Source of the DNA: DATFVJ01 sp963851085
GTDB taxonomy: Bacteria; Actinomycetota; Actinomycetes; Streptosporangiales; Streptosporangiaceae
Assembly (NCBI GenBank): GCA_963851085.1
Contig: CAWKNX010000002.1
Coordinates: forward strand, 62,001 to 126,000
Direction: 5' to 3'
DNA length: 64,000 nucleotides
A model generated the notes under the pieces. It saw nothing but the letters and a program-made list of their open reading frames with translations, did not search any database and had not been told where the DNA came from. Position 1 is the first letter of the stretch; each line of letters begins with the position of its first letter. Shown piece by piece: positions 44,587-53,826 of this stretch. The translations under genes and the position numbers were made by a program.

Positions 44587-46065
44587 TCACCCGGGATGGC
44601 CGTTGAACGCCGCGAACTCGGCCGCGAGCGACGCCGGCACCCGGGCGTGCAACGTGATCCCGTCTGCCGCATGCTCCTCGCCGATCACCTCGCCGAGTTC
44701 GTGCGCACGCGCGACAAGATCACCTCGGCTGTACGGCACCAGAGCGTGTATCTCACGATCGCGCCTCGGGAGCCGTTGCTCGAGCACGGCGAGCAGCTCG
44801 GGTATGCCCGCACCCGTGCGCGCCGACACCACGACGCAGCCTCGCTCACGCAACCGCAGCCCTTCCACCACGATCGGATCCGCGACATCCGCCTTGTTGA
44901 CGACGACAAGCTCGGGCACGTCCTCGGCACCGATCTCAGCGAGCACACCGCGGACCGCCGCGAGCTGCGCCCTGGGGTCGGCGTCAGAGCCGTCGACGAC
45001 GTGCAGGATCACATCGGCGTCGGCCACTTCCTCGAGGGTGGAGCGGAACGCCTCGACGAGCTGATGCGGGAGATGCCGCACGAACCCGACCGTGTCCGTC
45101 AGCGTCAGCGCGCGGCCGGACGGGGTACGCGCCCGGCGCACCGTCGGATCCAGCGTCGCGAACAGTGCGTCGTGCACGAGCACGCCGGCACCGGTAAGCG
45201 TGTTCAGCAGGCTCGACTTGCCAGCGTTGGTGTAGCCAGCGATGGCCACGGCCGGCACGTCCCTGCTGCGCCTGCGCCCACGCTGCACCTCACGGCCGGT
45301 CGCCATGGCGGCGATCTCGCGCCGCAGCTTCGCGATCCGGGCACGGATGCGGCGCCGGTCGGTCTCCAGCTTCGTCTCACCAGGCCCGCGCGTACCGATT
45401 CCGCCGCCACCGGCTACCCGGCCACCGGCCTGTCGTGACAGCGAGTCGCCCCAGCCACGCAGCCTCGGCAGCATGTACTCGAGCTGGGCAAGCTCCACCT
45501 GCGCCTTGCCCTCGCGGCTGCGCGCGTGCTGGGCGAAAATGTCCAGGATCAGCGCGGTGCGGTCAACGACCTTCACCTTCACGATGTCCTCGAGCTTGCG
45601 CAACTGGCCAGGGCTCAGCTCCCCGTCGCAGATCACCGTGTCCGCACCGGTCGACGCGACGATCTCGGCAAGCTCCGCGGCCTTACCCGCACCCACGTAT
45701 GTCGCGGGGTCGGGTCGCGGGCGCCGCTGGATCAGCCCCTCGAGAACCTGCGAACCGGCGGTCTCCGCGAGCTGTGACAGCTCATTCAGTGAGTTCTCCG
45801 CACCGGCCAGGCTGCCGTCCGCCCAGACACTGATCAGGACGACCCGCTCGAGCCGCAGCTCACGGTATTCGACCTCGGTGACGTCCCGCAGTTCTGTCGA
45901 TAGTCCTGCCAGCCCCGCCACCCGCTGCAGCGCCTGCCGGTCTTCAAGATCTAGTTCGCCGGTAACTGATACCTCCATGTGCTCGGCCCGCTGTCGGGAT
46001 CCGCCGACCCCGTCTGGCCGCGAACCCTCCGTATGACTGGAGAACGCCCCCGTTATGTGCGTCAT
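44587..46065 (-). CDS. hflX: GTPase HflX
   Basis: Ribosome-splitting or rescue GTPase. About 492 aa. N-terminal HflX domain: LIQRRPRPDPATYVGAGKAA, VICDGELSPGQLRKLEDIVK, VDRTALILDIFAQHARSREG, KAQVELAQLEYMLPRLRGWG, GPGETKLETDRRRIRARIAK. G domain: VAIAGYTNAGKSSLLNTLTG (G1), LTDTVGFVRHLPHQLVEAF (G3), VVNKADVAD (G4). ATG 46065 used; ATG 46101 and one further in are possible. Confidence 0.95.
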   Translation of the reverse strand: MTHITGAFSSHTEGSRPDGVGGSRQRAEHMEVSVTGELDLEDRQALQRVAGLAGLSTELRDVTEVEYRELRLERVVLISVWADGSLAGAENSLNELSQLAETAGSQVLEGLIQRRPRPDPATYVGAGKAAELAEIVASTGADTVICDGELSPGQLRKLEDIVKVKVVDRTALILDIFAQHARSREGKAQVELAQLEYMLPRLRGWGDSLSRQAGGRVAGGGGIGTRGPGETKLETDRRRIRARIAKLRREIAAMATGREVQRGRRRSRDVPAVAIAGYTNAGKSSLLNTLTGAGVLVHDALFATLDPTVRRARTPSGRALTLTDTVGFVRHLPHQLVEAFRSTLEEVADADVILHVVDGSDADPRAQLAAVRGVLAEIGAEDVPELVVVNKADVADPIVVEGLRLRERGCVVVSARTGAGIPELLAVLEQRLPRRDREIHALVPYSRGDLVARAHELGEVIGEEHAADGITLHARVPASLAAEFAAFNGHPG

Positions 46066-46249
46066 TCCCCGATGGTGCCACGTGGCAGGGGTGACACTCA
46101 TCCCAGTTTCCGGCCCGCCGCCAAGCTACGGGCACAGGCACGGCAATTCGCACCAGCCAGGGCCAGGCTGCCGGGCGCTGGCACCCGCGCATGCCGTTCG
46201 GGATAATGATCCTGATATGTGAATCGGCCGATTCACATCCAGCAGCGAG

Positions 46250-46430
46250 CGGCCACTACCACAGGCGGGGGGATCCCTGGGGTCGTCCCCCCGGGGCAAT
46301 ACAGTCTTACTACGGCTGCCGCAGGGTGACACCGCGCCGGCAGGCCCGCCCGGCCCCCGCAGCCGCCGGCCGCAGTGCCAGCCCGGGGGTGACCCCACGG
46401 AACCCCGCCACTCGCAGTGCTAGCGTCAAA
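46250..46430. repeat. family 2 repeat, two degenerate hairpins
   Basis: GGGGATCCCTGGGGTCGTCC and CCCGGGGGTGACCCCACGGA with CCGCAGTGCCAG between. In the 431-bp divergent spacer between hflX and aceB, so it is near promoters rather than 3' ends. Confidence 0.55.
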
Positions 46431-46496
46431 GTCACAATCCGGAACCTGCCGCACCACGATCCGGAACCTGTCACCACACCGTGAAGGGAGCGGGCG

Positions 46497-48101
46497 ATGC
46501 CGGGAACCGAGAACGTGGAGATCACGGCCCAGAGCCGGGAACGCTACGACGAGATCCTGACCAACGAGGCGCTGAGCCTGCTTGCCACGCTGCAGCGGGA
46601 ACTCGGCGCGCGCCGCGCGGAACTGCTGGCCGCCCGCGCGGTTCGCCAGCAGGACCTCATCGCCGGGGGAACACTTGACTTCCTGCCGGAGACGAGACAT
46701 ATCCGTGACGACCCTGCCTGGCGGGTCGCACCGCCGGCGCCGGGGCTCGTGGACCGGCGCGTGGAGATCACCGGGCCGACCGACAAGAAGATGACGATCA
46801 ATGCGCTGAATTCGGGCGCGAGCGTATGGCTGGCCGACTTCGAGGACGCCAACACCCCGCTGTGGGACAACATGGTCACCGGCCAGCTCAACCTCAAGGA
46901 CGCCCTGGACCGGGTGATCGACTACACCAGCCCGGAAGGCAAGGAGTACCGGCTGCGCCCGGACGGCGAACTGCCCACGATCGTGGCCAGACCGCGCGGC
47001 TGGCACCTGGACGAGAAGCACCTGCTGATCGACGGTCAGCGCATGTCCGGCAGCCTGTTCGACTTCGGCCTGTACTTCTACCACTGCGCACAGCGGCAGA
47101 TCGACAAGGGCAGGGGCCCGTACTTCTACCTGCCGAAGATCGAGAGCCACCTCGAGGCGCGGCTGTGGAATGACGCCTTCAACATCGCGCAGGACTTCCT
47201 CGGCATCCCCCGCGGCACGATCAGGGCGACCGTGCTGATCGAGACCGTCCCGGCCGCGTTCGAGATGGACGAGATCCTCTACGAGCTGAGGGATCATTCG
47301 GCGGGGCTCAACGCGGGCCGCTGGGACTACCTGTTCAGTGTGATCAAGAAATTCCGCACCCGGGGCCGCGAGTTCGTGCTCCCCGAGCGCAACGCCGTGA
47401 CCATGACCGCGCCGTTCATGCGCGCCTACACCGAACTGCTCGTGCACACCTGCCACAAGCGGGGCGCCTTCGCCATGGGCGGCATGGCGGCGTTCATCCC
47501 GAGCCGCAAGGACCCCGAGATAAACGCGACGGCGCTGGCGAAGGTGCGGGACGACAAGGCACGCGAGTCGGCCGATGGGTTCGACGGCTCCTGGGTGGCC
47601 CATCCCGACCTGGTGCCGCTGTGCCGCGAGGTATTCGACGGCGTTCTCGGCAGCAAGCCGAACCAGCTCGACAAGCTCCGTGACGATGTCAGCGTCAGCC
47701 CGGCGGATCTGCTGGCCGTCGCCAAGACCCCTGGCGCGATCACCGAGGCGGGCCTGCGTAACAACATCAGCGTCGGCCTCCAGTACCTGACGGCGTGGCT
47801 CGGCGGCAACGGCGCGGTCGGCATCTTCAACCTGATGGAGGACGCGGCCACCGCCGAGATCTCCCGCTCCCAGGTCTGGCAATGGCTGCACAACGACATC
47901 GAGCTCGCCGACGGCCCGCGCGTCACCAGGGATCTTGTCGAACGGATCACCGGCGAGGAGCTGGCGAAGATCCGCCAGGCGCCAGGCCCCGACTTCGACG
48001 AGGCCCGGCTCGAACAGGCAACCGCCCTGTTCACGGAGGTCGCGCTGGCCGACGACTACGCCGACTTCCTCACCGTTCCCGCATACGAGCGGATGCCCTG
48101 A
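46497..48101 (+). CDS. aceB: malate synthase A
   Basis: Condenses glyoxylate with acetyl-CoA to malate. 534 aa. LDFLPETRHIRDDPAWRVAP, MTINALNSGASVWLADFEDA (substrate site), YFYLPKIESHLEARLWNDAF, GTIRATVLIETVPAAFEMDE, MRAYTELLVHTCHKRGAFAM, GGMAAFIPSRKDPEIN, GSWVAHPDLVPLCREVFD. ATG 46497 with AAGGGAG upstream. Followed by glcD, glcE, glcF on the same strand, so it is placed to consume glyoxylate made from glycolate. Confidence 0.97.
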   Translation: MPGTENVEITAQSRERYDEILTNEALSLLATLQRELGARRAELLAARAVRQQDLIAGGTLDFLPETRHIRDDPAWRVAPPAPGLVDRRVEITGPTDKKMTINALNSGASVWLADFEDANTPLWDNMVTGQLNLKDALDRVIDYTSPEGKEYRLRPDGELPTIVARPRGWHLDEKHLLIDGQRMSGSLFDFGLYFYHCAQRQIDKGRGPYFYLPKIESHLEARLWNDAFNIAQDFLGIPRGTIRATVLIETVPAAFEMDEILYELRDHSAGLNAGRWDYLFSVIKKFRTRGREFVLPERNAVTMTAPFMRAYTELLVHTCHKRGAFAMGGMAAFIPSRKDPEINATALAKVRDDKARESADGFDGSWVAHPDLVPLCREVFDGVLGSKPNQLDKLRDDVSVSPADLLAVAKTPGAITEAGLRNNISVGLQYLTAWLGGNGAVGIFNLMEDAATAEISRSQVWQWLHNDIELADGPRVTRDLVERITGEELAKIRQAPGPDFDEARLEQATALFTEVALADDYADFLTVPAYERMP

Positions 48102-48158
48102 CGGCGCGGGAAGATCTGGGGATAACGTCCCAGGAGCTTCCGGAGCTAGTGTCGTGGC

Positions 48159-49628
48159 ATGAGTGAGTATGGCGATGCCGCGGCGCTCGCGCCGCGGCTG
48201 GCCGAGATCGTGGGCCACGCGAACGTCATCACCGATCCGCGCCAGCTCCGCACGTACGAGTGCGACGGGCTCACCTCACACCGCTGCACCCCGGCGATCG
48301 CCGTGCTGCCTGAGACCGCCGAGCAGGTGGCCGCCATCGTCCGCACCTGCCTGCGCGCTGGTGTCCCCTACGTGGCCCGCGGCTCGGGCACCGGCCTTTC
48401 CGGTGGCGCGCTCCCCCACGCCGAGGGCGTCCTTGTCGTCACCGCGAAGATGCGGCGCGTCATCGAGGTCGACCCCGCGAACCGCAGGGCCGTGGTCGAG
48501 CCCGGCGTCACCAATCTGGCCGTCAGCCAGGCAGCGGAGCCGTTCGGCTACTTTTACGCGCCGGATCCGTCGAGCCAGGTGGTCTGCTCGGTCGGCGGAA
48601 ACGTGGCGGAGAACTCGGGCGGCGCGCACTGCCTCAAGTACGGCTTCACCGTGCACCACATCCTCGCCCTGCAGGTCGCGCTGCCATCGGGATCGCTGGT
48701 GTGGATCGGTGACGGGACCGGAACGGCCCTGGGGTACGACCTGCTCGGCGCGTTTGTCGGTTCGGAGGGCACACTCGGCATCGTCACCAAGATCGTCGTC
48801 AGGCTCACCCGGCTGCCACACTCGGTGCGCACGCTGCTCGCCGCGTTCGCCAGCACCGACGCCGGCGGCGCGGCGGTGTCGGCGATCATCAGCGCGGGTG
48901 TCCTGCCCGCCGCGATCGAGATGATGGACGCACTCGCCATCGAGGCCGCCGAAGCAGCGGTGGCCTGCCGTTATCCGCAGGGTGCAGGCGCCGTCCTCAT
49001 CGTGGAACTCGACGGGCCCGCGGCGGAGGTCGAGCGTGAGTACGCACAGATCCGTGCTCTCTGCGAGGGGGCGGGCGCGACCGAGATCAGGGTCGCCGAC
49101 GGCCCAGCTGAACGGGCCGCCATCTGGAAGGGCCGGCGCGCCGCGTTCGCTGCTGTCGGCAGGATCAGCCCTGCTTATATCGTGCAAGACGGCGTCGTGC
49201 CGCGCACAGCGCTGCCCGACGTGCTGAGGAAGATCTCCAGCCTGTCGAGGGAGGAAGGGATCAGGGTGGCCAACGTGTTTCACGCCGGCGACGGCAACCT
49301 GCATCCGCTCGTGCTCTTCGACGACACCCGGCCTGGTGAGGCCGAACGCGCGGAGCGGCTGTCCGGCGCGATCCTGGACGCGTGCATCGAGCATGGCGGC
49401 TCGATCACCGGCGAGCATGGCGTCGGCACGGACAAGTCGCAGTACATGCCGAAGATGTTCGGGCCCGCCGATCTGGACACCATGCAGTTGCTGCGATGCG
49501 CGTTCGACCCGGCCGGGCTGTGCAACCCGGGCAAGATCTTTCCGACCCCGAGGCTGTGCGGTGAGGTGCCGGGTGTGCGGCGCGGCGTGCATCCGCTGGT
49601 CGCCTCTGGCCAGGTTGACCAGTTCTGA
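48159..49628 (+). CDS. glcD: glycolate oxidase subunit GlcD
   Basis: FAD-linked subunit that oxidises glycolate (or D-lactate) to glyoxylate (or pyruvate). 489 aa. PCMH FAD domain: YECDGLTSHRCTPAIAVLPE, YVARGSGTGLSGGALPHAEG, AVVEPGVTNLAVSQAAEPFG, GGNVAENSGGAHCLKYGFTV; the C-terminal catalytic part has FHAGDGNLHPLVLFDDTRPG and SITGEHGVGTDKSQYMPKMF. Starts 57 bp after aceB. The Shine-Dalgarno is weak. A D-lactate dehydrogenase role is an alternative, but the following GlcE and GlcF favour glycolate. Confidence 0.94.
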   Translation: MSEYGDAAALAPRLAEIVGHANVITDPRQLRTYECDGLTSHRCTPAIAVLPETAEQVAAIVRTCLRAGVPYVARGSGTGLSGGALPHAEGVLVVTAKMRRVIEVDPANRRAVVEPGVTNLAVSQAAEPFGYFYAPDPSSQVVCSVGGNVAENSGGAHCLKYGFTVHHILALQVALPSGSLVWIGDGTGTALGYDLLGAFVGSEGTLGIVTKIVVRLTRLPHSVRTLLAAFASTDAGGAAVSAIISAGVLPAAIEMMDALAIEAAEAAVACRYPQGAGAVLIVELDGPAAEVEREYAQIRALCEGAGATEIRVADGPAERAAIWKGRRAAFAAVGRISPAYIVQDGVVPRTALPDVLRKISSLSREEGIRVANVFHAGDGNLHPLVLFDDTRPGEAERAERLSGAILDACIEHGGSITGEHGVGTDKSQYMPKMFGPADLDTMQLLRCAFDPAGLCNPGKIFPTPRLCGEVPGVRRGVHPLVASGQVDQF

Positions 49629-49641
49629 TGGGTACCGCGGC

Positions 49642-49698
49642 ATGATCCCGGACGCTTTTCCGCCGCGCTCCCTGGCCCGGAAGACCATCCGGGATCAT
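49642..49698. repeat. 57-bp palindrome, variant of family 1
   Basis: ATGATCCCGGACGCTTTTCC ... CGGAAGACCATCCGGGATCA. Same architecture as the 51-bp family, but both outer arms carry matching changes (TCCCGGA/TCCGGGA). Lies between glcD and glcE and includes an ATG at 49697. Confidence 0.75.
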
Positions 49699-49711
49699 GG
49701 AAAGGACCGCC

Positions 49712-51184
49712 GTGGCTGACCCCGTGGCAGCGCTGGGCGGCGTGTGCGCCGCGGTGCGTCCAGGCGGACCCGCCGACGCGCTGTTCGGCACGGTTCCAGC
49801 GGCCGTCGCCTCCCCCATGACGGTCGCGGAGGCCAGCGAACTGCTGCGGGCCGCGGCCGGATACGGGCTCGCGATACTCCCCCGCGGCACCGGGACCAAG
49901 CTCACCTGGGGCGCGCCGCCCGACCGCTGCGACGTGATCGTCGATACCACCCGGCTCGACCAGGTCATCGAGCACGCGGCAGGCGACCTGGTGGTGCGGG
50001 TACAGGCCGGGCTCTCGATGGCGCGCCTCGCCGCACATCTCGCGTCCGCGGGCCAGGAACTCGTGCTCGACACGCCGCGCGCGGACGGCACACCGGACAC
50101 CGGAGGTGCCGGAGGTGCCAGCGGTGCCGGAGGTGCCAGCGGTGCCGGAGGTGCCAGCAGTGCCGGAGGTGCCAGCAGTGCCGGAGGTGCCAGCAGTGCC
50201 GGCGGCGATGACAGCACGGACGGCGTGGGCGCTGCAGCTGACAACCCAGGGGCCGGGGGCGTCACCGGCGCCGCGGCTGCCACGGGCACCGTGGGCGGGG
50301 TGGTCGCGACGGGCGCCGCGGGACCCAGGCGGCTGCGCTACGGCGCGCCACGCGACCTGCTGATCGGAATCACCGTGGTGCTGGCGGACGGCACGGTCGC
50401 GTCGTCGGGCGGCAAGGTCGTCAAGAACGTGGCCGGTTACGACCTCGGCAAGCTGTTCGCCGGCTCGCACGGCACGCTCGGGCTGATCGCCGAAGCGGCG
50501 TTCCGGCTGCATCCACTGCCGCAGGCCACCGCCTACGTCACCATGACATGCGCGAGCGCATCGGACGCACTCGGCGCCGTCCGGACGGCGGTCGACTCGC
50601 AGCTCGCGCCGTCCGCAGCCGAGATCGACCGGCCCGCGCCCGGCACGCCCGTGTCCGTATGCCTGCTGCTCGAAGGCAGCGCCGACGCGATTACCGAACG
50701 GGTGACCCGGATGCGCGACATCCTCGGCCCCGGCACGCAGGCTGGCGTGACTCCGCCCGTATGGTGGGGCCGCAGCGTCGCAGGCTCCGGCGCTACCGCA
50801 CTGCGGATCGCCTTCCCCCCCGGTGAACTTCAGACCGTGCTCGACGCCGTGGACGAGGCCGCCGCCGGGGCGGCCCCCGAGGTGCTGAGCCCTGCCATCC
50901 GCGGCTCGGCCGGCGCGGGCGTGCTCAAGGCCGGCCTGCACCCGGGGACGCCGCCCGAGGCGGCGGCATCGTTCGTGACGGTTCTGCGGCGCCGCCTGGC
51001 CGCGCCTCCTGGCTGGGGCGACGTACCGGGTGCGAGCGTGGCCGTGCTGCACGCGCCGGCGGAGATACGCGGCGCTGTCGATATGTGGGGACCGGTTACC
51101 GCAGCCGAGCTGATGCGGGCGGTCAAGGATCAGTTCGATCCAGGTCATGTCATGTCACCTGGACGGTTCGCGGGAGGGATCTGA
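49712..51184 (+). CDS. glcE: glycolate oxidase subunit GlcE
   Basis: Second FAD-binding subunit of glycolate oxidase. 490 aa. AILPRGTGTKLTWGAPPDRC, VIVDTTRLDQVIEHAAGDLV, VRVQAGLSMARLAAHLASAG, RYGAPRDLLIGITVVLADGT, VASSGGKVVKNVAGYDLGKL, FAGSHGTLGLIAEAAFRLHP. GTG 49712 is preferred (AAAGGA upstream); the ATG at 49697 lies in the palindrome. An inserted Gly/Ala/Ser run (GGASGAGGASSAGG, 15-bp minisatellite at 50101-50205) and a further Gly-rich tract interrupt the FAD domain and are absent from typical GlcE. Its stop overlaps glcF. Confidence 0.93.
   Translation: MADPVAALGGVCAAVRPGGPADALFGTVPAAVASPMTVAEASELLRAAAGYGLAILPRGTGTKLTWGAPPDRCDVIVDTTRLDQVIEHAAGDLVVRVQAGLSMARLAAHLASAGQELVLDTPRADGTPDTGGAGGASGAGGASGAGGASSAGGASSAGGASSAGGDDSTDGVGAAADNPGAGGVTGAAAATGTVGGVVATGAAGPRRLRYGAPRDLLIGITVVLADGTVASSGGKVVKNVAGYDLGKLFAGSHGTLGLIAEAAFRLHPLPQATAYVTMTCASASDALGAVRTAVDSQLAPSAAEIDRPAPGTPVSVCLLLEGSADAITERVTRMRDILGPGTQAGVTPPVWWGRSVAGSGATALRIAFPPGELQTVLDAVDEAAAGAAPEVLSPAIRGSAGAGVLKAGLHPGTPPEAAASFVTVLRRRLAAPPGWGDVPGASVAVLHAPAEIRGAVDMWGPVTAAELMRAVKDQFDPGHVMSPGRFAGGI
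50101..50205. repeat. 15-bp minisatellite in glcE
   Basis: Units of GGAGGTGCCAGCGGTGCC type, about seven copies, encoding GGASGA/GGASSA. Confidence 0.85.
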
Positions 51185-52647
51185 TGGAGGATCTGCGCGC
51201 ACTCGCGGGCGACTGCGTGCATTGCGGGTTCTGCCTGCCCGCATGCCCCACTTATCAGCTATGGGGCGACGAGATGGACTCGCCGCGCGGCCGGATTCAC
51301 CTGATGACGCAGCTCATGGATGGCGCGAAGCTGGACAGGCCGGTGCTCTCACACCTTGATCGCTGCCTGGGCTGCATGGCCTGTGTGCCCGCGTGTCCTT
51401 CCGGCGTGCAGTACGACAAGCTGATCGAGGCGGTGCGGGCGTGGCCGCTCGACCAGCCGCGGACGCCGGCCCAGCGGGCCGCGCGGGCCGCCATTTTCGC
51501 GGTGTTCCCTTATCCCCGGCGGCTCCGCATGCTCACGGGCCCGCTCCGCGTGGCCCAGAAGGTCGGCCTCGACAAGCTCATTACCCGCAGCGGCCTGGCC
51601 GCGCGGCTGCCCGCGACGGCGGCGGCGGCGCTGCGGCTCGCCCCGCCGCCGGCCCAGCGGATCCGGCTGCCTGAGCGCGTGCCCGCCCGTGGGCGCCGCA
51701 GCCAGGACAGCCGCGACGCAGGCCGTGGCGGCGCTGGAGGCCGTCGAGCCCCTGAACCAGATGGCTCGCGCAACGCGGATGGGGGGCCGACGCGGCGCGC
51801 GGTCGTCGGCATGCTCACCGGCTGCGTGCAGGGTGAATTCTTCCCGCAGGTGAACGCCGCGACCGCGCGGCTGCTCGCGGCCGAGGGCTGCGACGTCATC
51901 ATTCCGCGCGGGCAGGGCTGCTGCGGTGCTCTTTCGCTGCACTCGGGCCGCGCCGACGAAGCTGCGTCGCTTGCGCGGCGCCTGGTGGCCGTGTTCGACC
52001 GGGCCGGGGTGGACGCCGTGGTGGTGAATGCCGCGGGCTGCGGCTCTGCGATGAAGGAGTACGGCGACCTGATCAGGGCGAATGCGCAAGACTCGGGCGG
52101 CAGCGCCGACACCGGCCACGCCGCCGGCACCGCCGATTTGGGTGACACCGACGATGAGGGTGACGCCGCCGACACCGCCGTGAGCCCGGCCCGCCGCCTG
52201 GCCGGGAAGGTCCGCGACCTCACCGAGTTCCTCGTCGAGCTCGGGCCGGTGGCACAGCGGCATCCGCTCCCGATGACCGTGGCGTACCACGACGCGTGCC
52301 ATCTCGGGCACGCACAGGGCGTACATGCGCAGCCACGCGCTCTGCTGCGCGCGATCCCTGGCCTGACGCTGGTGGAGATCCCGGACGGCGGGACCTGCTG
52401 CGGCTCCGCCGGGGTGTACAACCTGCTCCAGCCGGAGGCCGCCAGGCAGCTCGGCGAGCGGAAGGCGGACGCCGTCATGGCGGCCAAGCTGGCGGGAGCC
52501 GATCTGCTCGTCTCCGCGAACCCGGGCTGCTCGCTGCAGATCAGTGCCGCGCTGGCCGCGCGCGGTGAGTGGATTCCCGTGGCGCACACTGCCCAGGTCC
52601 TTGACGCCTCGATCCGCGGGCTCCCGGTCACCGCCCTCACCTCCTGA
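51184..52647 (+). CDS. glcF: glycolate oxidase iron-sulfur subunit GlcF
   Basis: Electron-transfer subunit with two [4Fe-4S] ferredoxin sites and two CCG domains. 487 aa. CVHCGFCLPACPTY (Cys 11, 14, 17, 21), CLGCMACVPACPSG (Cys 61, 64, 67, 71), then GMLTGCVQGEFFPQVNAATA and GQGCCGALSLHSGRADEAAS, AYHDACHLGHAQGVHAQPRA and GGTCCGSAGVYNLLQPEAAR. ATG 51184 with GGGAGGGA upstream; one-base overlap with the glcE stop (TGATG). Two low-complexity inserts (RSQDSRDAGRGGAGGRRAPE, and an Asp/Ala/Thr run) sit between domains. Membrane or electron acceptor partner is not encoded here. Confidence 0.95.
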   Translation: MEDLRALAGDCVHCGFCLPACPTYQLWGDEMDSPRGRIHLMTQLMDGAKLDRPVLSHLDRCLGCMACVPACPSGVQYDKLIEAVRAWPLDQPRTPAQRAARAAIFAVFPYPRRLRMLTGPLRVAQKVGLDKLITRSGLAARLPATAAAALRLAPPPAQRIRLPERVPARGRRSQDSRDAGRGGAGGRRAPEPDGSRNADGGPTRRAVVGMLTGCVQGEFFPQVNAATARLLAAEGCDVIIPRGQGCCGALSLHSGRADEAASLARRLVAVFDRAGVDAVVVNAAGCGSAMKEYGDLIRANAQDSGGSADTGHAAGTADLGDTDDEGDAADTAVSPARRLAGKVRDLTEFLVELGPVAQRHPLPMTVAYHDACHLGHAQGVHAQPRALLRAIPGLTLVEIPDGGTCCGSAGVYNLLQPEAARQLGERKADAVMAAKLAGADLLVSANPGCSLQISAALAARGEWIPVAHTAQVLDASIRGLPVTALTS

Positions 52648-52777
52648 CCGCCGCGCCCGCCAGCCTGGGCCGCCTCCCGGGCCCGCGCCCCTGCCGTCTC
52701 TTGTTTCCCCTGGGCCCCGTCTTGCCCAGGGCGCTGGTGCCCGCGCGGTCCCGCGTTGTCCTCCCGCGCGGCATTTC

Positions 52778-52828
52778 ATGATCGCGGTAACTTTTCCGCA
52801 CATACCGCCGGGAAGTTACCGCGATCAC
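52778..52828. repeat. 51-bp palindrome, family 1 copy E
   Basis: ATGATCGCGGTAACTTTTCC ... GGGAAGTTACCGCGATCAC. 3' of glcF, in the 330-bp spacer before the AbiEi-like gene. Confidence 0.85.
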
Positions 52829-52914
52829 GAAGCCCGGCGTTGCCGGGGCCGCGGCCATCGCCCGGATCATGATCCATGGCCCGTTGGGCACCGATATAAC
52901 GGGTAACCTACCAC

Positions 52915-52952
52915 GATCATGGTTCTAGCATGATCATGGTTCTAGCATGATC
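52915..52952. promoter_or_regulatory. 17-bp tandem repeat upstream of the AbiEi-like gene
   Basis: GATCATGGTTCTAGCAT occurs twice in tandem and a third partial copy follows (GATCA). Each contains CATGATC/GATCATG half-sites. Position 26-63 bp before the start fits an operator; AbiEi-type antitoxins are known to autoregulate. Inference only. Confidence 0.45.
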
Positions 52953-52977
52953 AATTGCCGTAGGCGAGGGACACGCC

Positions 52978-53598
52978 ATGGATATGCCATCCCGACTTCC
53001 CGAACAGGCCCGCTGCCTGCTGGTCGCTCAGCGCGGCGTCATCGCACACTGGCAGGCAGCGCCGGCTGGGCTGAGCCCACGCACCATCGAGAGCCTGGTC
53101 CGCTACGGACGCTGGCAGCGCCTGCACCGCGGAGTCTACGCAGCCTTCACCGGACAGCCGTCACGCGACGCCGCGCTGTGGGCGGCCGTGTTGCGGGCGG
53201 GACCGCACGCGATTCTCAGCCATGAGACGGCCGCAGAGCTGGACGGACTGTCGGACCGGCGAAGCGAGCCTGTCCATGTCACCGTGCCGGCAGGCAAGCA
53301 CATACAGCCCATACCTGGCATTGCGCTGCACCGCTCCGGCCTGATCGAGCAGGTCCGCCATCCCGGCCTGACGCCGCCCCGCACCATGATCGAGGAGACA
53401 GTACTCGATCTCACCCAGGCGGCTGGCACCTTCGACGACGCGTTCGCCTGGGCTGCCCGCGCCTGCCAGCGGGGACTCACCACCCCCACGCTGCTGCGCA
53501 TGAGAATGGACATGCGCAAGAAGCTGCGCTGGCGCGGAGAGCTTTCGCAGGCCCTGCTGGATGTTCAGGCCGGGGCCCACCCGAGTACCGGTACCTGA
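52978..53598 (+). CDS. AbiEi antitoxin-domain protein with an eroded C-terminus
   Basis: 206 aa as read. Winged-helix AbiEi-like N-terminus: IAHWQAAPAGLSPRTIESLV, RYGRWQRLHRGVYAAFTGQP, AALWAAVLRAGPHAILSHET, AAELDGLSDRRSEPVHVTVP; then HRSGLIEQVRHPGLTPPRTM, IEETVLDLTQAAGTFDDAFA. In related actinobacterial proteins a DUF559 nuclease-like domain begins near LLDVQAGAHS; here the frame ends at HPSTGT, while EYRYLRLG is readable in the next frame at 53584-53610 and the rest is not recognisable. No AbiEii-like toxin gene follows. ATG 52978. Confidence 0.7.
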   Translation: MDMPSRLPEQARCLLVAQRGVIAHWQAAPAGLSPRTIESLVRYGRWQRLHRGVYAAFTGQPSRDAALWAAVLRAGPHAILSHETAAELDGLSDRRSEPVHVTVPAGKHIQPIPGIALHRSGLIEQVRHPGLTPPRTMIEETVLDLTQAAGTFDDAFAWAARACQRGLTTPTLLRMRMDMRKKLRWRGELSQALLDVQAGAHPSTGT

Positions 53599-53826
53599 GG
53601 CTGGGCTGCCCCACCACGCGTGCGAACGCTCCTGCCCGCTCGGCCAATGACCGCGGTTTACTAACCAAGGTGCGCATATCACCGGCCAATGCACCACGAT
53701 TACGCCAAACCTTTTGTTACTGAACGGTAGTCAACGTCGCCGGGACGCTCTAGGCTTCGTTGTGTGACCACGGCTCCCACCGGGCCGGCTGCTGGCCTGG
53801 TCGTGGTCCGGGGGCTGAGGATAAAA

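Noticed and set aside
46233..48218. 661-codon open frame antisense to malate synthase
   Set aside because: Composition is the GC-rich shadow of aceB; no family features and no ribosome site. The plus-strand gene is unambiguous.
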